From: Topomyia yanbarensis
Lineage: Eukaryota > Arthropoda > Insecta > Diptera > Culicidae
DNA: 64,000 nt
Reading direction: 5' to 3'
Assembly (NCBI RefSeq): GCF_030247195.1
Contig: NC_080672.1
Span: forward strand, 351,104,413 to 351,168,412
Shown: positions 55,891-64,000 of the stretch, piece by piece
Numbering within the stretch: position 1 is the first letter of the stretch
Layout: every line of letters begins with the position of its first letter
The notes under the pieces: generated by a model
Database searches by the model: none
Told to the model about the DNA's origin: nothing
Seen by the model: only the letters and a program-made list of their open reading frames with translations
Translations under genes and position numbers: made by a program

Positions 55891-57680
55891 ACTAAAAATA
55901 CGGGAAATTGGGGTTTTGAGGCATTCTGTCCCCAAAACCCTCCATTTTTATAACTTTTCTGATCTATGCACCAAATCATACATATTTTGCAGTTTTTCTA
56001 ATGTGAATCTCAGGAATCGAACGGAAGTTTTGCTACCTTCTTCGAAATACGAGTAGGAGTTCTAGAGCTTTTTGCATTCATATAAAATTTTGACATTTTA
56101 TCGTGAAAATTTCTCTATTTTTCTTCAATCAATTTTCGCAAAAGATACCTTTTTTATATTGTAACGACATATAATTAGCAAGGGACTGGAAGGTGAAGTA
56201 TTTTTCAAATATTAAGAGCCATAGTACTCAAGGGAGAGCAAGGATTTGAAGTAAGAAAGTTTAGAAAAGCGTGGAGTAGGGTCAATGAACAAGCTTAGAG
56301 TTTCCCGGTTACTTAGCTTTTTGTCTTCTGCAGCGCAGGAGTCAGGATCTTTTGGCATTAAATGCGAATCACCTGAGTCTGCGGCATGTCCGGACAAGCG
56401 TAAAGTCAATTTAATGACTTATGCTGTCGGAGCCGACAAAAAGTTAGGTCACGGAAAACTTCCACCCTAAGCATTGTGCGACGATGAAACTCATTGAATG
56501 AGTTAGTTTTTGCCCTCGCTAATTGCCATGCCGGGGTGTTTTATTTCATCGACTCTTGTGTCTGCCTTAACAAGTTGTGCATATAGTCACTGTGTGTTGA
56601 TTGAACACGGCGTCGGCAGCTTTCACCCAAAGCTGCTGGATGGATCCCCATCGCGGTACATTTTTTCCTTTTTTATTAACGACTTATAGTGAGTCAATCT
56701 TTTTTTTAGCGAGGGCAAAAACTAACTCATTCAATGAGTTTCATCGTCGCACAATGCTTAGGGTGGAAGTTTTCCGCGACCTAACTTTTTGTCGGCTCCG
56801 ACAGCATAAGTCATTAAATTGACTTTACGCTTGTCCGGACATGCCGCAGACTCAGGTGATTCGCATTTAATGCCAAAAGATCCTGACTCCTGCGCTGCAG
56901 AAGACAAAAAACTAAGTAACCGGGAAACTCTAAGCTTGTTCATTGACCCTACTCCACGCTTTTCTAAACTTTCTTACTTCAAATCCTTGCTCTCCCTTGA
57001 GTACTATGGATCTTAATATTTGAAAAATACTTCACCTTCCAGTCCCTTGCTAATTATATGTCGTTACAATATAAAAAAGGAAAAAGATTGACTCACTATA
57101 AGTCGTTAATAAAAAAGGAAAAAAAGCAAAAAATACCTTTGTGAATAAGTAAAATTCTCGGAAACAAAAAAGAAATAGATACCTTATCGGTAAAAATCAG
57201 AAATAGTACAAATTTTTATACTTAGTCTCGATTCCTCATTTTTATCATGAAATTGCACATATCAACTCCATATAACAATAAATTATTATTTATTTTACTA
57301 CTTTTACACTTAGGGATCACATGGGAAAAGTTGCATTTCTGGAAAAATTACGTTAGTTGGGGTATTAGGACATTTAATGAAAAAAATATGGTTTCTAGCC
57401 TAATTGTTAAAAAAACTAATGTCTCTGAATTGTATTGGTAGCGAATCTGTTTTTATCTTATTCCTGAGATTTTTTCACGTTCAACTAGATAAGATTTATA
57501 AAACTTGATTGATAAATGATATCCATCTCCTATTCGGATGAAGATCGCAAAGATTCCGTTCGATTTCTGAGATATTTTCATATTAGAAAAAACCACAAAA
57601 TATGCATTATTTGCATCACATAGCAGAAATATTATTAAAAATAGGGTATTTTGAGGTAAAATCACCCAGTATCATTCTTT
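55890..57680. mobile_element. Outer foldback element
   Basis: The left arm (about 55890-56147) and the right arm (about 57500-57680) are inverted and diverged: CATACATATTTTGCAGTTTT (55978) faces ACAAAATATGCATTATTTGC (57597), and GAATCGAACGGAAGTTTTGC (56014) faces GCAAAGATTCCGTTCGATTT (57548). It is interrupted by a much younger foldback at 56148-57080. Confidence 0.65.
56148..57080. mobile_element. Inner foldback with ~375-bp arms ~99% identical
   Basis: Arms 56148-56522 and 56707-57080 are inverted; I counted only about three differences by eye, so a 65-residue translation from each arm is identical. The loop is 184 bp. The right part of the loop (about 56660-56706, ACGACTTATAGTGAGTCAAT) is itself repeated inverted just outside the right arm (57081-57120). 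The ends TTGTAACGACATATAATTAG resemble the MITE at 62.5 kb. Non-coding. Confidence 0.88.
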
Positions 57681-57791
57681 TCCGTATTGTTCGATAAACA
57701 TGAGTAACTCCATTGAAATACTCAGATAATTTCCTTAAAAAACGTATGTATTGTAAATAGCGTTACTTCAAAAGTTATAGCATTTAATATA

Positions 57792-58961
57792 CAGTGAAGA
57801 CCCGTTTTCATCGCTCCTTGGTGAATTTTTGACTGATAAATCGGGAACATTGACAAAATCAGGACATATATTTTTCTTTCTTTTTACGAAACCGAATCTC
57901 TTAAAATATTGCTCTTTTGTCTCTAGATATAGCCTCATAACATTTTTTGATTATTTAGTTTAAATTTCCCTTAAGGGGTTATACATGTATCTGTTGAGGT
58001 CGACCAACAAATCGAAATTTTTATTATTATTCTATCGTAAAGCTCAGGTTCTTATGAATGTTACCTCAAATTTATATAGAGATCGGAGCAGTGGACCCAA
58101 AGTTATAGCGTTTTTCATCTTGCTCCCTTATGTAGGTGTTGCTTATACTTGAAACTTTAAACGCGATCATCTCGAAATCATGTTTCCCAAGAGCGTTTTT
58201 GCGGTGACTAGTTTTCAACCGATCTCAAAACTTTTTTTTTAATTGTTCGTAATTTAACTGCCGTGTCCTTGAACGGTTCCAATCTTTCGTCAAAATTTTC
58301 ATATTGTTATGATTTTTTTAATAATTTTTTTCAGGTGAAAATAGTGATTTTTTGGAAAAATCGTCCCCGTTTCCAAAAAGAAGAAATTTTGTTTTTAACC
58401 GATCGTTCGAGGACACCACAGGTACATATTCTAATGATTTTTTTTAGTTTGATGGTTTCTGTTGAGCTGTTGGACTGGAACCGTAGTCACAGCAAACCTC
58501 TTTGAAAAAAAAAACGCTTTTTGCGGAAATTGCTATAGCTTCGACAATTATTAATATTTTTTATTTTCTCATGTGGATTTTTCAAATTGGACATTGTACT
58601 ACGCTAAACGTATAACAAGTATTTCAGAAAAATATGGCTACATACCTTTCTAAAAATTCAAACTTTTCCCTTTCTTCCCGCATCTCAACATATATATCCT
58701 TAAGGGTCTTACAGTGAAAAATTGTTAAATAAAAATTAAAAAATTGTTAAATAAAAAAAAATATTTTTGCATATTCCGGATGTCTAAGATAAGAAAAACA
58801 TGCTCTAGAAAGGATTTACTCGAATTCAACTTGGTTCGTCTGCTAGAGCCCATCTAACTAATAACTATCAATTTTCTTATGAGGATGACAAAATCGAGTG
58901 AAAAAGCTGATAAAATCGGGGGTGGATAAAAACGGGAGCTGATAAAATCGGGTCTTCTCTG
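57792..58961 (+). mobile_element. 1170-bp TA-flanked pogo/mariner-like element
   Basis: After TA (57790-57791) the left end is CAGTGAAGACCCGTTTTCAT; the right end is AAAATCGGGTCTTCTCTG followed by TA (58962-58963). Subterminal GATAAAATCGGG words are repeated at 58912, 58927 and 58941. Shares its outer parts with the 344-bp element at 19.3 kb and the fragment at 4.56 kb. No transposase recognised; non-autonomous or fully decayed. Confidence 0.72.
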
Positions 58962-58963
58962 TA

Positions 58964-59330
58964 TTTATCCTCCATATTTTCACATAGTAGCAAAAACTTC
59001 AAGCGAAATGGGAGGGAGTAAGAAATTGTTCAAATAATCCAAGTGTCAATATAGGTAAACCTTAAATGCATAACGCTGTTTTAAAACAACATTGCGAAAA
59101 ACATCTCAAAATTACCACAGTAATGTATTAAAACTATAAGACAATTTTCACAGAATTAAAAAAAATGATATGCGCCTTTGAGGGTTAATATGACCCCCAT
59201 ATTTGGAAATAAAGTCAAAATCAATTGATGCAATAAATATCTATTGCAAATTTTCCAAAAAAACGGAACCCATTTGTTGCCAATATCGAACTGTGCAAAA
59301 CTCGATGAAACAAATGAAATTTAAAATAAT
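58964..59330. other. No gene recognised
   Basis: AT-rich spacer; includes GGGTTAATATGACCCCC (59183). Confidence 0.3.
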
Positions 59331-60295
59331 TACCGGAAAAAAATGACAAAATGTTATCGCATTCATGAAATGAGTTGAATGATAATAAATAAATCAAATT
59401 AGTTCAACTTATTGAATGAAAAATTACACAATATAAACTTTATTACTCTACAAAAATTATAGAATAAAATAAATTGATACTAACTAACAAATTAAAGATG
59501 AATAAAAGGAATCACTGAACAGCATCAATAAAATTAATACTACGTAGAAGCTGAATAAAATACATAAAATAAATGAAATAAATAAAAAATATAATAAATC
59601 AAATAAATTGAATAAAATAAATGAAATAATTTAAAAAAAATAAAATAAATTAAATAAATTAAATAAATAAAATAAATAAAATACATAAACTGAATATAAT
59701 AACTAAAATACAAAGTAGATAATATGGAATATTAGCGTTGACGAAGGTAACAAGCAATAGACGCAATTTGTTTGTGACTGCATTGCCGAAACTTACCCTA
59801 GATTCCTTCCGATGAGTCGAAGCATTCGCCTCTGTTATTAACATGAACAAAATTTATAAAATGAATAGAATTGGTAAAATCAATAAAAGAAGAAAGGAAT
59901 GAACAGAAAAAAATGAATTAAATGATTAAAATGAAAAAATAAGAGATTTTAAAGGAATTGTAAAATTAATAGAATCAATAAATTTGTGTCAAATTAATAA
60001 TTTGGATGAAGTAAATGAAAGGAATGGCTGAAAAAATAGTAAGAATATTAAAATGAAGAAACTGAATAAAAATGTATGAACTAGAAAAAAGCAATAAAAT
60101 GTAGAAAATGAAAACAGTGAATAAAATAAGTTACATAAATAATATGAATGAACACAAATGAACGAAATGAATAAAATGAACGGTGAACGAAATGAATAAT
60201 TAAAATGATATGATTATATATTCAATTTGAGTCAAATATTCAAAACGAATAAAATCCATGAAATGAAACTGAAAAACGAGTATATAGAATTGAAA
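59331..60295. repeat. A-rich AATAAAATGAAT-type dispersed repeat
   Basis: Second copy of the block at 33.7-34.4 kb, with shared longer words in the same order (TCAAATTAATAATTTGGATG at 59987; CGAATAAAATCCATGAAATG at 60246). Confidence 0.65.
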
Positions 60296-60644
60296 TTGAA
60301 AAACGATATTAATCCACCTAACAATGTGAGGAGACATTTCTTGTAACTCTTAACACTTTCTTCGGATATTATATCGATAGAGAACATTTAGAACATTATG
60401 TTTCGGGATGTTTTCGATCACACATACTACGTTGGATAGTGACAGTGCTCAGAGAAACGCTCAAATCAGCATGCGAGAAAATGGCCAATAAAATAGACGG
60501 ACAAACGAATTATTTCTAATGCTTTCTTAATAAAATATCAGTTCTTCAATAAATGCATTATATGGGGAAAACTGAATTTCCTTGAAGGGGCTATATATGT
60601 TATGGTAGACAAAAAAAACGAAACAAAAATTACACAGGGCAACC
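60296..60644. repeat. Left part of dispersed repeat split by insertion
   Basis: 60303-60430 matches 18369-18492; the continuation is found only at 61405. The rest includes TGAAGGGGCTATATATG, similar to the interior of the 57.8-kb element. Confidence 0.5.
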
Positions 60645-61367
60645 TTATGGGGTTGCACGAGCTGTAGACGTAGGACTATACTACTTAATGTAAAATATTT
60701 ATTTTCTTAGTACATTTAGAGTAATAATAAATGAAATATATTTCTTACGTATAGTGAATGTTACATATTGAACCAAACCTCCTTGATTATCAGGTCATTT
60801 CATTTGTAGTGATCGAATCCGATTAAACTTATTTTAGAAGATATGAAGAAAAAAGACAGAAAATCGCGATCGAACTAATATCTGGAACTGTTTTAAATCT
60901 GTGAAAAACCCGAACCGGTGAAGAAAAATCAAATCTTAGACAATATATTCACATTTGATGGTTGGACGGCACTGGGTAACGTACTTCCACAGCCAGTGTA
61001 ACGGACTTCTAACTCAGCTCCACTGGCTATGAAAACACACAGCGCAGTGATCTGCTCCGCCTGCCGTTCAGCAGGCTTGTCCGGCAAAATCCGTTCTTTA
61101 AACAGTCGATGATGACATCATTCATAGAAGCGTAGCATGCTAGGTACACAAATCTGTCGTGCCGGGCTTGGGAAGCGCTATCTTCCGTGTGTAAATGCGT
61201 GGTATTTTGACTAGGTTGTACATTATTTTAATTTTTAATATCATGATATCAAAATTTTTTGGGTTTATCTATTGGAATCTATTCTTAGAAGTATTTCAGG
61301 GCTATATGTGCAAAAAATTTGAAAATTTATCGTGAGATGGCTGAATTATATGCGTTTAAAATTGGAG
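60645..61367 (-). mobile_element. Partial copy of the long-ITR element
   Basis: 60645-60940 matches the reverse complement of 36770-37260 (including the ORF C-terminus, without the MITE), and 60960-61367 matches the terminal repeat in the orientation of the right repeat. About 0.7 kb of interior is deleted between them. The hairpin is partly preserved (CACAGCCAGTGTAAC / CTCCACTGGCTATG, 60989-61028). The promoter has lost its initiator (deletion at about 61076). The outer tip is missing after 61367. Confidence 0.75.
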
Positions 61368-61881
61368 AAGTGCATACTGTCAGTAGCGTTTGCTTAAATT
61401 TTCAACTGAACAGAGCTGAAATTGCAGCTCTTGATGTCACGCTACCTTTGAAGGGTATGCGTGAATTCTTCAAACTTTATTTCGATATCGACATTTTCGA
61501 AAAATGACACCACAGTGAGCAACATATTTCGAATATCGTTGATCCAATCGATAGGAAACTTTCTAGGAGTGTCCTTGCTTTGAATCATTATTAGAGTAGA
61601 ATGTGGTATTACCTTTGCTATGTTATTCCAGAGGTCGCTCATTTTGTGTGAAGTAGCTACACGGTAAAGAACATCGTTGACGACAGTCATTTCGGCCTAG
61701 TTTATGTTTTCACGTGTTGTTCTGCGATAACGCAATGTCTTTCGTCCTCAGTATAGTACATTTAATCAATGTAAAAAAAATAGCTATAGCTATAGGTCAC
61801 TACTGATCGTCTCACAACCACGTGAGCCGAAATGAACAACTTCAATTACACACTCTGGAGACGACGAGAATGCTGAAGAAG
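61368..61881. repeat. Right part of split dispersed repeat, then unassigned DNA
   Basis: 61405-61500 matches 18505-18600. The small frame on the minus strand 61442-61690 has no domain. Confidence 0.4.
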
Positions 61882-62307
61882 CAGTGGCGGATCCAGGGGA
61901 AGGGTCCTGGGGGTCCGGACCCCCCCCCGTAATTTTTTCACTTCTTGAGAAAATTTAAAATAATTTTTATTTTAAATTCGCGTTAATTTTTTTTTATTTC
62001 GATTATAGAGGTTTTAACCTTAAGGTCATTTGCCTCTTCGGGTTAGAAAAATCTCTTATGAAAAATTTCTAACCCTATGTGCGGAGTCGGGACTCGAACC
62101 CAGGTGGGCTGCGTACAAGACAATCGATTTACCAATACGCTATGCTCACCCCCTCGTATTAAATTCAAAATTATCTCAAACCAAATTGCACAACCAAAAC
62201 TGGTTTTAATTGAATGAGGGAATATTACATATTACGTATTGTACAATGAACATTTCAAAATCGAAATTTTGGACCCCCTCCGAAATTTTTTTCTGGATCC
62301 GCTCCTG
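61882..62307. mobile_element. hAT MITE with exact 8-bp TSD, carrying a SINE
   Basis: Termini CAGTGGCGGATCCAG and CTGGATCCGCTCCTG. TGAAGAAG flanks both (61874-61881, 62308-62315), an exact 8-bp duplication. Subterminal GGTCCGGACCCCCCCC and TTTTGGACCCCCTCC are mirrored. Without the SINE (61988-62153) it would be about 260 bp. Confidence 0.9.
61988..62153 (-). mobile_element. Short tRNA-derived SINE in hAT MITE
   Basis: Same family as 50.8 kb: head GGGGGTGAGCATAGCGTATT, B box GGGTTCGAGTCCCGACTCC, tail region AACCTCTATAATCG. The flanking duplication is degraded (TCGCGTTAA versus TCGTATTAA). Confidence 0.88.
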
Positions 62308-62394
62308 TGAAGAAGTCATTCGCAAGTACAGCCAGACGGAGCTGCCGAAAAAACAGGTTTTTTTTCAACATTTCCTTTTGCGGTTTCATGATTT

Positions 62395-63060
62395 TTCACA
62401 TCGTTTGTTGAAATGTATGCAAGTTTTCGGTGAGCTGTTCTATGTTTCATAGGCATTCAACTTATTCCAACTTCGCTTCCCATTCGTAAAATTGAACCTA
62501 TTTCGGTACATCTCTTCAAAAATAAGTTCAATATTTACATTTTAACGACATTCAATTAGCTAGAGATTACTGCCACTTCTAGTTTTCCGATCTGTTTACT
62601 TCATATCTTTGCTCTCACTTGAGTACTATTCTACTGCATGGCTTTCTCTACCCAATAATCTCTAGCTAATTGAAGGTCGTTAAAATGAAAAAAAGAAAAA
62701 TGTAACTAACATAGGAAAATAAGTTCCATATAATTGACAATCTGAGGATTATGGCCAGTTTTAGAACTCCGGGATGATTTTCTATTGGAGCGTTTTCATG
62801 CAGGTATTTGATATTGGTGTGATTTGACAACTATGGGATCCCGACTAACAGATCAGTTACATATCAGGATCCTATTTCCACAATTTTCCAAAAGTCCCCA
62901 AGATGCTTAAAACAATAGGTTCACAATGTACCGGTCAGACAAATATTATTGTAGTGTTTAATTAAATCAGCCAGTTTCATAATTTTTCTGTCTTCAATTC
63001 AATTAATTTTGGTTTGGTGCTTATCCCCCAGAACCCCCCGTTGGCTACGCCGCTGTTCGG
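62395..63060. repeat. Dispersed repeat paired with 21.1-21.6 kb
   Basis: Ordered shared words as given for the first copy (TTTTCGGTGAGCTGTTCTAT, AATCTGAGGATTATG, CAGGTATTTGATATTG, CCGTTGGCTACGCCG). Non-coding. Confidence 0.6.
62538..62687. mobile_element. 150-bp MITE (AACGACATTCAATT family)
   Basis: CATTTTAACGACATTCAATT at the left faces AATTGAAGGTCGTTAAAATG at the right, continuing inward as AGCTAGAGATTA / TAATCTCTAGCT, about 32 bp of inverted repeat with one mismatch. Absent from the paired repeat copy near 21.2 kb, which gives an approximate empty site. Relatives at 51.3 kb and at the tips of the 56.1-kb foldback. Confidence 0.85.
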
Positions 63061-63091
63061 AATTATCTGTTTCGTTTCTCATTTTCCAATA

Positions 63092-64000
63092 TACCGTAAA
63101 CCGGGGTGACATTGATCACTTTTCGAAGTAATCATTGCATATTTTTAGACGCAACACATTTTTTTCAAGTTTAATATTTTTAAACCATGTACTGATGTAA
63201 GGAGAACAAGATTGGATGGTTTTACCTAAAATTGTCCGCTAACAGATATTTTTTCCAAAAATGATTTCAAGTTGATGTCCGTTTTCGTATTCTGGGGTGA
63301 CATTGATAACCTGCATGTTCTCCCACATTAAGTTATTGATGTCAATGTTTTTCATTCAAATGTTTGTTTAAACTAATTCTGGAAAGGTACTCATTGTTAA
63401 ATATATGTTAATTGGTATTATACAAAGTATTCAATGTACTGTAAAATTCAAGTAACCAAAATTCGTATAATTTGTGTCCAACTAGAATAAAAGATTCTGA
63501 AAACCTTTAAAACTGCTAAAATTGTTTTATTTCAGTGCTTTATCAATGTACAAAATGTTTCATCCATTTTAACACGTTGGAATATTGAACAATAAAAAAA
63601 GTTGCGAATTTTTGCTTAAAAAAAATTGAAATAATTGCCAACTAGTTTCACAAAAAATTGTATTTAAAATAAACAAACTCTTAAAAGTAAATTTGATACA
63701 TCCCACTCTAAAGGAAAATAAAATCTCGCTTGTAATTTATAACTCTTGCTCAAATCTGAGATTTATTTGTTTTATAAAAAATAGACACTTTATGAAGCTT
63801 CGTAAAAATAAGGTAAAGTCAAATTTCGGTTTATTGTAGTTTTTGTACCCAAAAACCGTACAAAATACTCAAATATTATAACAAACCAGTATTTCATAAG
63901 TTTAGAGTAAAAATCATTTCAAACAAAAATGATTCGGTAGACTATTTTGGTTTAATAAGCGATCTACGAGAAAAGTTTCGAGTGATCAAAGTCACCCCGA
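63092..64000. mobile_element. Element with CCGGGGTGACATTGATCAC ends, cut by window edge
   Basis: The left end TACCGTAAACCGGGGTGAC then ATTGATCAC faces GTGATCAAAGTCACCCCG at the right edge (63983-63999). Another CTGGGGTGACATTGATAA word is at 63291. The interior is AT-rich, non-coding. The true right end lies at or just beyond 64000. Confidence 0.7.

Noticed and set aside
56212..57016. Identical 61- and 65-codon frames in two places
   Set aside because: Produced by the two arms of the inner foldback, not a duplicated gene.

Overview
The window looks like a transposon-rich stretch of a large insect genome, most probably a mosquito (culicine-like). This is inferred from the repeat content: a mariner-type element whose DDE spacing fits the mosquito ITmD37E family, Jockey, LOA, R1 and RTE type LINE remnants, tRNA-derived SINEs with clean target-site duplications, hAT-type MITEs and many foldback elements in AT-rich DNA. 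I found no intact host gene, rRNA or functional tRNA. Every longer reading frame I could identify belongs to a decayed mobile element, and most other frames are chance or lie inside inverted repeats. The window therefore reads as intergenic or giant-intron sequence.

Layout. 0-3 kb: a 5'-truncated LOA-type LINE on the minus strand. 3-7 kb: T-rich repeat, a small hairpin, a TA-flanked element end and a 1.4-kb foldback with ~115-bp internal repeats. 7.4-9.5 kb: a CR1/Jockey-like LINE (minus), a 70-bp near-perfect palindrome and a 257-bp MITE. 9.5-13 kb: mostly unassigned, with a GC-richer island at 11-12 kb. 13-17.4 kb: an RTE scrap, a 419-bp MITE, then a 2.6-kb hAT element with an exact 8-bp duplication that carries a Helitron end with a (TA)n tract and a hairpin MITE. 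17.7-22.5 kb: SINEs, a short MITE and a second LOA copy. 23.06-24.34 kb: the mariner. 24.6-25.9 kb: Jockey remnants. 26.9-28 kb: unassigned island. 28.5-31 kb: a CACTA-like transposase scrap, two hairpin MITEs and a ~120-bp tandem array. 32.2-33.5 kb: a second foldback (~150-bp repeats).

The most unusual object is at 35.49-38.37 kb. It is a 2.9-kb element bounded by ~0.6-0.7-kb inverted terminal repeats. Each repeat carries an inward-facing core promoter (TATTTAAAG, CAGTT initiator and AGATC downstream element at identical spacing) and a 13-15-bp hairpin, and the outer ends carry a palindrome. Part of a second, rearranged copy lies at 60.6-61.4 kb. The architecture recalls ambisense densovirus genomes or a long-TIR DNA transposon; I could not identify a replicase or transposase in it.

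38.4-43 kb holds possible conserved non-coding islands and a 300-bp hAT MITE with an exact 8-bp duplication. 44.2-51.1 kb holds two Jockey copies, an R1 fragment and a 2-kb foldback, interrupted by three SINE insertions whose duplications I could read. 52.7-54.9 kb is another unassigned island. 55.9-57.7 kb is a foldback nested in another foldback; 57.8-59.0 kb is a TA-flanked pogo/mariner-like element; 59.3-60.3 kb is A-rich repeat. 61.88-62.31 kb is another hAT MITE (exact 8-bp duplication) split by a SINE, and a further terminal-repeat element runs off the right edge.

The layers of nesting allow relative dating: SINEs sit inside Jockey, foldback and hAT elements, and small MITEs sit inside the long-ITR element and inside older dispersed repeats.
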